From assembly GCA_049607205.1 (NCBI GenBank), contig JBMYWH010000006.1:35375-99374 (forward strand): DNA of 64,000 nucleotides. Reading direction: 5' to 3'. The notes under the pieces were generated by a model that searched no databases, had not been told where the DNA came from, and was given only the letters and a program-made list of their open reading frames with translations. Shown here one piece after another: positions 43,674 through 52,236 of the stretch; the first letter of the stretch is position 1; each line of letters starts with the position of its first letter. Position numbers and translations under genes: made by a program. The DNA is from JBELHR01 sp049607205. GTDB taxonomy: Bacteria; Bacteroidota; Bacteroidia; Flavobacteriales; Flavobacteriaceae.

Positions 43674-44837
43674 TTATTTTGATGCAAACATCTCAACATC
43701 GGCGGCTGAAATCTCGGAGCCTCCGAGAATAAACAATCGCTCCACCACATTTCGAAGTTCTCTAATATTACCTGTCCAATCATAGGACTTCAGAAGATCT
43801 ATAGCCTCGGGAGAAAAGGTTTTGGCCGCCAGGCCTTGTTCCTCACTAATTCCCTTTGCAAAATAGGTCAAAAGCTCAGGAATATCATCCCTTCGATCAT
43901 TCAGCGCTGGAACTTTTATTAAGATCACCGCCAATCGATGATATAAATCCTCTCTGAACCTTCCTTCCGCAATTTCTTTCTTTAGGTCCTTATTTGTTGC
44001 AGCAACAACTCGTACGTCTACCTTGATGTCTTTATCACTTCCCACACGAGAAATTCTATTTTCTTGCAGGGCGCGTAAGACTTTGGCTTGGGCAGAGAGA
44101 CTCATGTCTCCGATTTCATCTAAAAAAATAGTCCCTTTATTTGCCGCTTCGAATTTACCTGCTCTATCCTTATTGGCTCCTGTAAAAGATCCTTTCACAT
44201 GACCGAACAATTCACTTTCTATAAGTTCTGAAGGGATGGCGGCGCAGTTCACCTCAATCATAGGTGCTTTTACTCGATCCGATTTTTCATGTAGCCAATG
44301 CGCAACTAATTCTTTCCCTGTACCATTAGGTCCAGTAATCAATACTCTGGCATCGGTAGCAGCTACCTTTTCAATGATATCTTTAATATGATTAATTTGA
44401 TCAGAGGAACCAATCATCTCATATTTCTTATTGACTTTCTTTTTTAATTGCTTGTTGGCTACCACTAGTGTTTTTTGGTCCAAAGCATTCCTCACCGTAT
44501 TGAGTAAACGATTCAAATCTGGTGGTTTTGAGATATAATCATAAGCTCCCATTCTCATGGTATTAACAGCCGTATCGAGATCTCCATGACCTGAGATCAT
44601 CACCACAGGGATTTCTGGTTTGATCTCTTTGATTTTAGTCAAGACCTCAACACCGTCCATTTTAGGCATTTTGATATCACTCATAACCAGGTCATAATCC
44701 TGCTTCATGATCATTTCCAAACCTGTTAAACCATCCTCTGCTTCTTCCACGTGATAGTCTTCACTTTCTTCGGATATAATACGCTTCAATACACGGCGTA
44801 TCGCAGCTTCATCTTCTATAATTAAAATTTTACTCAT
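43674..44837 (-). CDS. NtrC-type sigma-54 response regulator lacking a DNA-binding domain
   Basis: 387 residues: a receiver domain with phosphoacceptor Asp54 (VMSDIKMP), then an AAA+ core with Walker A GPNGTGKE (169-176), ELFGHVKGSFTGA (GSFTGA loop at 216-221 instead of GAFTGA) and LDEIGDMS. The protein ends just after the AAA+ domain with AADVEMFASK, so the usual Fis-type helix-turn-helix is missing. The stop is genuine, with a terminator downstream. Similar short forms exist in Bacteroidota. No sensor kinase is nearby. Confidence 0.93.
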   Translation of the reverse strand: MSKILIIEDEAAIRRVLKRIISEESEDYHVEEAEDGLTGLEMIMKQDYDLVMSDIKMPKMDGVEVLTKIKEIKPEIPVVMISGHGDLDTAVNTMRMGAYDYISKPPDLNRLLNTVRNALDQKTLVVANKQLKKKVNKKYEMIGSSDQINHIKDIIEKVAATDARVLITGPNGTGKELVAHWLHEKSDRVKAPMIEVNCAAIPSELIESELFGHVKGSFTGANKDRAGKFEAANKGTIFLDEIGDMSLSAQAKVLRALQENRISRVGSDKDIKVDVRVVAATNKDLKKEIAEGRFREDLYHRLAVILIKVPALNDRRDDIPELLTYFAKGISEEQGLAAKTFSPEAIDLLKSYDWTGNIRELRNVVERLFILGGSEISAADVEMFASK

Positions 44838-44916
44838 TCTTATAATTTATAATCTAAAGGTACTAAAGTTTTTAAAAGTGAAAATCAAACCGTAAGATTA
44901 AATATTTCATTTTTTT

Positions 44917-44946
44917 AAAAAATACTATGCATGCATAGTATTTTTT
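44917..44946. promoter_or_regulatory. 30-base perfect palindrome, probable MarR operator
   Basis: The core ACTATGCATGCATAGT is flanked by AAAAAAT on the left and ATTTTTT on the right, all exactly symmetric. It ends two bases before the -7 box of the marR gene and covers the -33 region. MarR proteins bind palindromes of this kind, so autoregulation of marR and the fad operon is likely. Confidence 0.75.
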
Positions 44947-44948
44947 TC

Positions 44949-44956
44949 TATATTTG
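44949..44956 (+). promoter_or_regulatory. Promoter -7 box of the marR-fad operon, four bases before the start codon
   Basis: TATATTTG, then GTTT, then the ATG at 44961. Confidence 0.6.
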
Positions 44957-44960
44957 GTTT

Positions 44961-45395
44961 ATGCAGAAAGAAATAACTATTGATCATACACTTAGAGCGA
45001 CATGGCAAGCCGTTGCCAAAATGTATAATGAACAAGCTGCTCAATACGATTCCACTATGGCGGCAGCCTTTGTGTTATTGAATATAGATATAGAACACGG
45101 AACGCCTTCGACTTCTTTAGGGCCCAATATGGGAATGGAAGCTACAAGTCTATCTAGAATTCTCAAAACATTGGAGGATCGTGAAGTTATATACAGAGAG
45201 CGAAATCCAAATGACGGGCGCAGTGTTTTGATCAAATTAACGGAACTAGGGCTTGAAAAAAGGGCCTTATCTAGATCGAAAGTAATACAGTTCAACGAGG
45301 CCATTAGAAGTAGACTTACAGAAACTCAAATTGCGAATTTCTTCCAGGTCACTGAGGTAATTCAAGAACTGGTACATAATAAAGAAATTTTCTAA
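44961..45395 (+). CDS. MarR-family transcriptional regulator
   Basis: 144 residues from the ATG at 44961; an earlier start at 44931 would lie inside the palindrome and upstream of the promoter box. The winged helix is visible (PNMGMEATSLSRILKTLEDREVIYRERNPNDGRSVLIKLTELG). The DxR wing NDGRS is typical of MarR. It is the first gene of the beta-oxidation operon, 16 bases before fadN. The ligand is probably an acyl-CoA or fatty acid, as inferred from context. Confidence 0.93.
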   Translation: MQKEITIDHTLRATWQAVAKMYNEQAAQYDSTMAAAFVLLNIDIEHGTPSTSLGPNMGMEATSLSRILKTLEDREVIYRERNPNDGRSVLIKLTELGLEKRALSRSKVIQFNEAIRSRLTETQIANFFQVTEVIQELVHNKEIF

Positions 45396-45411
45396 AATTG
45401 ATTAACTAAAC

Positions 45412-47814
45412 ATGAAACGAACAATTAAAAAAGTTGCCGTTATCGGTTCTGGGATCATGGGGTCTGGGATTGCCTGTCACTTTGCCAACATTGGCTTAGA
45501 GGTACTCCTATTAGACATCATCCCTAGAGAACTTGACGCAAAAGAAAAGGCAAAAGGACTCACCTTGGAGTCTCCTGTGGTTAGAAATAGAATTGTGAAT
45601 TCTGCTTTACAGGCTTCCTTAAAATCCAAACCCTCTCCTATTTATGCTCAAAAATTCGCTTCTCGAATTAAAACGGGAAATTTAGAAGATGATCTTCATC
45701 GTTTGAAAGATGCAGATTGGATTATTGAAGTTGTTGTCGAACGTTTAGATATTAAAAAGTCGGTGTTTGAAAAAATTGAGGCCTACCGAAAACCAGGATC
45801 CTTAATTACATCCAATACTTCTGGAATTCCAATTCAATTTATGAATGAAGGAAGGTCTGAAGATTTCAGAAAACACTTTGCGGTAACGCATTTTTTCAAT
45901 CCTCCGAGATACTTGAAGCTATTCGAAGTTATCCCTGGCCCTGATTGTCAGAGTGAAGTCACTGATTTCTTGATGGACTTCGGAGATAAATACTTAGGTA
46001 AGACTTCGGTTTTAGCCAAGGATACCCCGGCATTTATTGGAAACAGAATTGGAATTTTTGGGATCATGTCTCTCTTCCATATCGTTAAAGAAATGGGACT
46101 TTCCATAGAGCAAGTAGACAAGCTTACTGGACCGGTTATAGGACGTCCGAAATCGGCTACATTCAGAACTGTGGATGTGGTTGGACTGGATACTTTAGTT
46201 CATGTAGCTAATGGTTTGAGCGAAAATTGTCCTGAGGATGAATCACTTGATTTATTTGCGCTTCCAGAGTATATCAAGCATATGATGGAGCATAAATGGT
46301 TGGGGTCCAAAACCAAACAAGGGTTTTATAAAAAATCAAAAGATGCCTCTGGTAAAAAGCAGATTCTTGCCTTAAACCTAGATACTTTAGAATATGCCCC
46401 ATCAGAAAAAGTAAAATTTGCAACACTGGCAACTACGAAAACGATTTCTGAAGTAAAAGATCGTTTCAAAGTTCTTGTGAAGGGCAAAGATAAAGCTGGA
46501 GAATTTTACCGCAAGACCTTTTCTGCTCTATTTCAATATGCCTCAAATCGCATTCCTGAAATTTCTGATGAACTTTATCGTATTGATGATGCTATGAAGG
46601 CCGGATTCGGTTGGCAGCATGGACCTTTCGAAATATGGGATGCCATAGGAGTTGAAAAAGGTGTGGCCATGATGCAAGCAGAAGGATACCAAGCCAATCA
46701 ATGGGTTACAGAGATGCTTGCTTCAGGAAAAACATCATTCTACGAGGTAGCAGATGGAAAAACAAATTATTATGAAATTCCAGAAAAGAACTTCAAAGCA
46801 GTTCCTGGGCAAGATAGTTTTATCATCCTTGACAATATTAGAGAAAGTAAAACGATTTGGTCAAATTCAGATGCCTGTATCCAAGATTTGGGTGATGGAG
46901 TCTTAAACGTTGAATTCCGATCAAAAATGAATACCCTTGGAGGCGGGGTGATGGCTGCGATCAATAAAGGATTGGATCTTGCGGAAAATCAATATGAAGC
47001 ATTGATACTTGGAAACCAGGCGACTAACTTCTCTGTAGGAGCAAATTTAGGCGTGGTGTTCTTATTAGCTATTGAGCAAGAGTATGACGATTTAAATATG
47101 GCCATCAAAGTGTTCCAAGATACAGTTATGCGCTTGAGATATTCTAGTGTTCCAACCTTAATGACTCCTAGAGGAATGACCTTCGGAGGTGCTTGCGAGA
47201 TGGGAATGCATGTAGATAAAGTCATCGCAGCTGCTGAAACCTATACAGGACTTGTAGAGTTCGGAGTTGGAATTATTCCAGCCGGTTGTGGTACTAAAGA
47301 AATGACTCTTAGAGCATCTGAACACTATTTAAAAGATGATGTAAAGTTGAATCGCTTAAGAGATGCCTTTATCAATATCGCCATGGCAAAAGTAGCTACT
47401 TCTGCTGAAGAAGCGTTTGATATGGGTTACTATAAGAAGAATAAGGATCTGGTTGTAGTCAATGAAAAAAGGCAAATTGCAACGGCTAAGAAACACGCTT
47501 TGATGATGTTAGATGATGGTTATTTACAACCTGCACCTAAGCAAGTGAAAGTTCTTGGTCAGCAAGCTTTAGGGATGTTCCAGGTAGGTACGGATTCCTT
47601 AAAACAAGGTCATTATGCCTCAGCACATGATCAAAAAATTGCCAATAAATTAGGTTATATCATGGCCGGAGGAGATTTATCGGAACCTTCTATGGTCTCT
47701 GAGCAATACCTCCTAGACCTTGAACGTGAAGCCATGATGTCATTAATCACGGAGAAAAAGACCTTAGAGCGTATACAGCATACTCTTAAAACTGGAAAAC
47801 CATTAAGAAACTAA
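45412..47814 (+). CDS. fadN: 3-hydroxyacyl-CoA dehydrogenase/enoyl-CoA hydratase, FadN type
   Basis: 800 residues. The dehydrogenase comes first (NAD loop GSGIMGSG at 11-18, HFFNPPRYLKLFEVI, TPAFIGNRIG), and the enoyl-CoA hydratase-like region follows (about 485-680, with GNQATNFSVGANLGVV and PAGCGTKEM). This domain order is the opposite of E. coli FadB and matches B. subtilis FadN. It carries out the hydration and 3-hydroxyacyl oxidation steps of fatty-acid beta-oxidation. Gaps to its neighbours are 16 and 3 bases. Confidence 0.95.
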   Translation: MKRTIKKVAVIGSGIMGSGIACHFANIGLEVLLLDIIPRELDAKEKAKGLTLESPVVRNRIVNSALQASLKSKPSPIYAQKFASRIKTGNLEDDLHRLKDADWIIEVVVERLDIKKSVFEKIEAYRKPGSLITSNTSGIPIQFMNEGRSEDFRKHFAVTHFFNPPRYLKLFEVIPGPDCQSEVTDFLMDFGDKYLGKTSVLAKDTPAFIGNRIGIFGIMSLFHIVKEMGLSIEQVDKLTGPVIGRPKSATFRTVDVVGLDTLVHVANGLSENCPEDESLDLFALPEYIKHMMEHKWLGSKTKQGFYKKSKDASGKKQILALNLDTLEYAPSEKVKFATLATTKTISEVKDRFKVLVKGKDKAGEFYRKTFSALFQYASNRIPEISDELYRIDDAMKAGFGWQHGPFEIWDAIGVEKGVAMMQAEGYQANQWVTEMLASGKTSFYEVADGKTNYYEIPEKNFKAVPGQDSFIILDNIRESKTIWSNSDACIQDLGDGVLNVEFRSKMNTLGGGVMAAINKGLDLAENQYEALILGNQATNFSVGANLGVVFLLAIEQEYDDLNMAIKVFQDTVMRLRYSSVPTLMTPRGMTFGGACEMGMHVDKVIAAAETYTGLVEFGVGIIPAGCGTKEMTLRASEHYLKDDVKLNRLRDAFINIAMAKVATSAEEAFDMGYYKKNKDLVVVNEKRQIATAKKHALMMLDDGYLQPAPKQVKVLGQQALGMFQVGTDSLKQGHYASAHDQKIANKLGYIMAGGDLSEPSMVSEQYLLDLEREAMMSLITEKKTLERIQHTLKTGKPLRN

Positions 47815-47817
47815 ACC

Positions 47818-49002
47818 ATGAAAACAGCATATATAGTTAAAGGATACCGATCAGCGGTAGGAAAAGCACCAAAGGGCGTTTTCAGGTTCAAAAGACCTGA
47901 TGAATTAGCGGCCGAAACCATTCAGTACTTGATGGAACAAGTCCCTGAATTGGATAAAAAACGCATCGATGATGTGATTGTAGGAAATGCCATGCCCGAG
48001 GCAGAGCAAGGACTTAATATGGGAAGACTGATTTCTTTAATGGGATTAGGGATTGAAGATGTAGCTGGTGTAACAGTAAACAGATATTGTGCATCAGGTT
48101 TAGAAACAATTTCTATGGCCGCGTCAAAGATTCAATCTGGAATGGCGGATTGTATTATTGCCGGAGGAGTTGAATCAATGAGTTTCATCCCTATGGGAGG
48201 ATACAGACCTGTACCTAATTACTCAGTTACTAAAGCGGGTAAGGAAGAATATTATTGGGGAATGGGATTGACTGCAGAAGCAGTTGCCCATGAATTTAAA
48301 GTTTCACGTGAGGATCAAGATGCCTTTGCTTTTCACTCACACGAAAAGGCTCTAAACGCCTTAGACAACAACACTTTTAAAGAAGACATCGTCCCTATTA
48401 ATGTGGAAGAAATCTTCATGAACTCGAGTGGAAAAAAAGACTCTAGAAACTATACGGTTTCTCAAGATGAAGGTCCTCGTCGTGGAACCTCAAAAGAAGC
48501 TTTGGCTAAATTAAGACCTGTGTTCCAAGCAGATGGATCGGTGACCGCTGGTAACTCTTCTCAAATGAGTGATGGGGCAGCATTTGTACTGATTATGAGT
48601 GAGGAAATGGTCAAAGAACTAAACCTACAACCGATCGCGAGAATGGTTTCTTATGCGGCAGTAGGACTTGAACCTAGAATCATGGGAATGGGACCAGTCA
48701 AAGCGGTTCCCAAGGCTCTTGAAAGAGCTGGTTTGCAGCTAAAGGATATTGATTTATTTGAATTAAACGAGGCTTTTGCTTCTCAATCACTAGCAGTGAT
48801 AAGAGAATTAGACTTGAACCCTGATATCGTAAATGTCAATGGAGGAGCAATTGCACTAGGTCACCCTCTAGGGTGCACTGGAGCAAAACTATCTGTTCAA
48901 CTCTTTAATGAAATGAGAAGAAGAGATTCTAAATACGGTATTGTTACCATGTGTGTCGGTACAGGACAAGGAGCCGCAGGAGTATATGAACTATTAAACT
49001 AA
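47818..49002 (+). CDS. fadA: Acetyl-CoA C-acyltransferase (3-ketoacyl-CoA thiolase)
   Basis: 394 residues. The thiolase catalytic residues are visible: Cys in VNRYCASGLETI (about residue 90), His in GGAIALGHPLGCTG (about 346) and the second Cys in VTMCVGTGQGAAG (about 382). It cleaves 3-ketoacyl-CoA to acetyl-CoA and a shortened acyl-CoA. It lies three bases after fadN and seven bases before fadE, in a MarR-controlled operon. Confidence 0.97.
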   Translation: MKTAYIVKGYRSAVGKAPKGVFRFKRPDELAAETIQYLMEQVPELDKKRIDDVIVGNAMPEAEQGLNMGRLISLMGLGIEDVAGVTVNRYCASGLETISMAASKIQSGMADCIIAGGVESMSFIPMGGYRPVPNYSVTKAGKEEYYWGMGLTAEAVAHEFKVSREDQDAFAFHSHEKALNALDNNTFKEDIVPINVEEIFMNSSGKKDSRNYTVSQDEGPRRGTSKEALAKLRPVFQADGSVTAGNSSQMSDGAAFVLIMSEEMVKELNLQPIARMVSYAAVGLEPRIMGMGPVKAVPKALERAGLQLKDIDLFELNEAFASQSLAVIRELDLNPDIVNVNGGAIALGHPLGCTGAKLSVQLFNEMRRRDSKYGIVTMCVGTGQGAAGVYELLN

Positions 49003-49009
49003 ACAAACC

Positions 49010-50797
49010 ATGAAATTAAAAGGAGGAGAATTTTTAATTAAAGAAACACCCTATACTGAGGTATTTACCACAGAAGATTTTAATGAGGAGCAGCAGATGA
49101 TGAAAGCTGCTGTTCAAGAATTTGTAGACCGAGAAATCTGGCCTCATAAAAAACGTTTTGAACAAGGAGATTACAAATTCACAGAAGAGGTGATGCGCAA
49201 GGCTGCAGAACTTGGTTTCTTAGGTATTTCTGTTCCAGAAGAATATGACGGAATGGGAATGGGATTTGTATCAACCATGTTGGTTTGTGATTATATTTCA
49301 GGAGCTACAGGTTCTTTTGCTACAGCTTTTGGTGCTCATACAGGAATCGGAACCATGCCAATTTTACTTTATGGAACGGAAGATCAAAAGAAGAAATACA
49401 TTCCTAAATTGGCCACAGGTGAATGGTTCGGTTCTTACTGTTTGACAGAACCAGGAGCGGGATCTGACGCGAATTCAGGTAAGACTAAGGCTGTTTTGAC
49501 TGAGGATGGTAAATCCTATAAAATCAGTGGTCAGAAAATGTGGATTTCCAATGCAGGATTCTGTAATTTGATGATCGTTTTTGCACGAATCGAAGACGAT
49601 AAGAACATTACCGCTTTCATTGTAGAATATGACCCAGAAAACCCTAATGGAATTACTTTAGGGGAGGAAGAAAAAAAATTAGGTATTAATGCTTCTTCTA
49701 CAAGACAGGTATTCTTTAACGATACGGTAGTTCCTGTGGAAAACATGCTTTCCCAGAGAGCTAAAGGCTTCAAAATCGCCTTAAATTCTTTAAACGTAGG
49801 ACGTATCAAATTAGCTGCGGCCTGTCTTGACGCCTGTAGAAGAGTTTCAACTGAAGCAATTCATTATGCCAATGAGCGAGTTCAATTTAAAACTCCAATT
49901 GCAAGTTTCGGTGCCATCCAGTACAAATTAGCTGAAATGGCTACTAGAACCTTTGTAACCGACGCAGGATCTTATCGTGCTGCTAAGGACATTCAAAATA
50001 GAATTGATGAACTTAGAGCAGAAGGAAAATCTCATCAAGAATCAGAATTAGATGGAGTTGAAGAATACGCCATCGAATGTGCCATGCTAAAAGTTTATGC
50101 TTCTGAAACAGCACAATACGTGACCGATGAAGGAATTCAGGTATTTGGAGGAATGGGCTTCTCTAAAGACACTCCAATGGAAAGTGCTTGGAGAGATGCT
50201 CGAATAGGAAGGATTTACGAAGGAACCAACGAAATTAACCGTTTGTTATCCGTTGGAATGCTTCTTAAAAAGGCCTTGAAAGGAGAGATTGATTTGATGA
50301 CTCCTGCGATGGGTATTGCGGATGATTTAATGAGTATTCCTTCTTTTGACACCCCGGACTACAGCGCTCCTATGAGTGAAGAAAAAGAAATGATTGCCAA
50401 ACTTAAAAAAGTCTTCTTAATGGTCGCTGGAAAGGCTGTGGAACACTTCGGAATGGACTTAGAGAAACAACAACAGCTTATTATGGATGCTGCAGAGATT
50501 ATGATGGAAATCTACTTAGCGGAATCAACAATTTTAAAAGCTGAAAAGCTAGCTACATCCGAAGATGATAAGGCAGAACATGCCGCAATGATGGCAAAAC
50601 TAAACCTATCCAACGCGGTAGACAAAATTAGAAAACATGGACGTGAAGCTATTTGCAGCTTCGCCGAGGGTGACGATCAAAGATTGTTACTAATGGGGCT
50701 TAAACGATTCACTAAATACACTAACGAACCTAATACGATTGGTCTTCGTAAAGAAATAGCAGCTAAACTTATTAAGGAAAATAAATACTGCTTCTAA
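49010..50797 (+). CDS. fadE: Acyl-CoA dehydrogenase, FadE type
   Basis: 595 residues, longer than the usual 380 because of a C-terminal extension, and close to the length of B. subtilis FadE. The N-terminal helical domain is followed by YCLTEPGAGSDANSGKT (flavin and substrate loop) and KMWISNAGFCNLMIVFARI. The catalytic-base region is near RIYEGTNEINRLLSVGMLL. It introduces the first double bond in acyl-CoA. It is the last gene of the fad operon. Confidence 0.96.
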   Translation: MKLKGGEFLIKETPYTEVFTTEDFNEEQQMMKAAVQEFVDREIWPHKKRFEQGDYKFTEEVMRKAAELGFLGISVPEEYDGMGMGFVSTMLVCDYISGATGSFATAFGAHTGIGTMPILLYGTEDQKKKYIPKLATGEWFGSYCLTEPGAGSDANSGKTKAVLTEDGKSYKISGQKMWISNAGFCNLMIVFARIEDDKNITAFIVEYDPENPNGITLGEEEKKLGINASSTRQVFFNDTVVPVENMLSQRAKGFKIALNSLNVGRIKLAAACLDACRRVSTEAIHYANERVQFKTPIASFGAIQYKLAEMATRTFVTDAGSYRAAKDIQNRIDELRAEGKSHQESELDGVEEYAIECAMLKVYASETAQYVTDEGIQVFGGMGFSKDTPMESAWRDARIGRIYEGTNEINRLLSVGMLLKKALKGEIDLMTPAMGIADDLMSIPSFDTPDYSAPMSEEKEMIAKLKKVFLMVAGKAVEHFGMDLEKQQQLIMDAAEIMMEIYLAESTILKAEKLATSEDDKAEHAAMMAKLNLSNAVDKIRKHGREAICSFAEGDDQRLLLMGLKRFTKYTNEPNTIGLRKEIAAKLIKENKYCF

Positions 50798-50825
50798 TAA
50801 AAGTACCGAAATTTAAAATCAAGCT

Positions 50826-50860
50826 AAAAATGGGAACCTTAAAAAGTTCCCATTTTTTTT
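50826..50860. terminator. Bidirectional terminator of fadE operon and ndh
   Basis: AAAAATGGGAAC (50826-50837) and GTTCCCATTTTT (50846-50857) form a twelve-pair stem with an eight-base loop and T-runs on both sides. The right arm includes the last codons and the hairpin spans the stop codon of the minus-strand NADH dehydrogenase. Confidence 0.9.
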
Positions 50861-52131
50861 GTTTTATATGGTCTGATGATCAATCGGGTCTCACGATCAA
50901 ATACAACATAGTTATATAACCAGTTTGTAAACACAACAACTTTGTTCCTAAACCCGACCAAAGAAATCAAATGTATAAACATCCATACAAACCAAGCTAG
51001 CACACCTTGAAAATGAAATTTAGGCAAATCAACCACTGCCTTATTTCTACCTATAGTTGCCATAGAGCCTTTATCCTTATACTTGAAAGCTTTCAGCGCC
51101 TTTCCACGATTTATTGAAACTATATTCTTCGCAGTAAGATTTCCTTGTTGAATTGCCGGCTGAGCCATCATAGGGTGTCCATGAGGGTATCGATCGGATT
51201 CAATTGCTGCTAAATCCCCCAAGGCAAACACATTTTCACTTCCTTTTATTCTACAAAATTCATCAGTTAATAATCGATCAGTTCTACCTTGATGCACTTC
51301 TAGCCCCTCAAAGCCTTTTACCTGCTGAGCCTGCACTCCTGCCGCCCATATAACCGTGGAGGCATGAAACTCATGACCATCCCTAGTTGTGACGACTTCC
51401 CCATCATAGGAACTGACTATGGTGGAAGTCCACACATCAACGCCAAGCTTCTTCAAATACTTCTCAGCTGCCGCCGCACTTTTATCACTCATGGCATCTA
51501 AGAGCTTGGGAGCACCTTGAATCAGATTAATCTTCATATTTCTAATATCTAAATCCGGATAATCCTTAGGAAGAATCGCCTTTTTCATCTCAGCTAAAGA
51601 GCCTGCTAATTCAACCCCTGTAGGCCCTCCTCCTACCAATACAAAATTCATCAGGGCATGTCTTTTATCCATGTCATTGGTCAATAGCGCCGCTTCAAAA
51701 CTCTCTAGAATTAAACTTCTTAAATTCAAAGATTGTGGCACGGTCTTCATAGCCATACTCTGTTTCTCAATCTGAGTATTTCCGAAGTAATTAGTCTTAG
51801 ACCCCATGGCAAGTACCAAGTAATCATAGTTCAAATTCCCTATATCACTTAAGATTGTATTGTTCTGGTAATCTACCTCTCGAACCTCGGCGATGCGAAA
51901 GTAAAAATCTGGAAAATCCTGAATGAGTTTTCTAAGTGGAAAAGAAATAGAATCTGGTTCTAATCCTCCGGTAGCCACTTGGTATAATAAAGGTTGAAAA
52001 GTATGGTAATTATGACGGTCTAAAAGGACTACTTGGAGTCCACTTTTACGCAGACCTTTTGCGCAGGCCATACCCGCAAAGCCACCTCCAACAATGACCA
52101 CTCTTTTTTTACTGGACTTAGGTATATTCAT
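50839..52131 (-). CDS. ndh: Type II NADH dehydrogenase
   Basis: 430 residues from the ATG at 52131; an earlier start at 52179 adds a poor N-terminus. The FAD loop GGGFAGMACAKGL is near residue 15, TFQPLLYQVATGGL follows, and a second Rossmann site (LVGGGPTGVELAGSLAE) binds NADH. The FAD end is NVFALGDLAAI. A C-terminal membrane segment (LAWFVWMFIHLISLVGF) anchors it. It transfers electrons from NADH to quinone without pumping protons. Confidence 0.93.
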   Translation of the reverse strand: MNIPKSSKKRVVIVGGGFAGMACAKGLRKSGLQVVLLDRHNYHTFQPLLYQVATGGLEPDSISFPLRKLIQDFPDFYFRIAEVREVDYQNNTILSDIGNLNYDYLVLAMGSKTNYFGNTQIEKQSMAMKTVPQSLNLRSLILESFEAALLTNDMDKRHALMNFVLVGGGPTGVELAGSLAEMKKAILPKDYPDLDIRNMKINLIQGAPKLLDAMSDKSAAAAEKYLKKLGVDVWTSTIVSSYDGEVVTTRDGHEFHASTVIWAAGVQAQQVKGFEGLEVHQGRTDRLLTDEFCRIKGSENVFALGDLAAIESDRYPHGHPMMAQPAIQQGNLTAKNIVSINRGKALKAFKYKDKGSMATIGRNKAVVDLPKFHFQGVLAWFVWMFIHLISLVGFRNKVVVFTNWLYNYVVFDRETRLIIRPYKTKKMGTF

Positions 52132-52180
52132 GTTCGTTGATTGTTCATTAAATGTACAAAACACTTCACACAAGACCATA

Positions 52181-52212
52181 AAAAACCCGTTAAGATTCTC
52201 ATCCTAACGGGT
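52181..52212 (-). terminator. Intrinsic terminator after dnaK
   Basis: ACCCGTTA (52185-52192) pairs with TAACGGGT (52205-52212), with an extra three inner pairs after one mismatch. On the minus strand the stem is followed by a T-run (52181-52185 on the complement). Confidence 0.85.
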
Positions 52213-52236
52213 CTCATATATAGAAAGATAAAATTA

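Noticed and set aside
44931..44960. Earlier ATG for the MarR gene
   Set aside because: It lies in the palindrome, upstream of the promoter box, and adds a hydrophobic tail not expected in the family.
52132..52179. N-terminal extension of the NADH dehydrogenase
   Set aside because: The extra 16 residues are unlike the family; the ATG at 52131 gives the expected start near the FAD loop.
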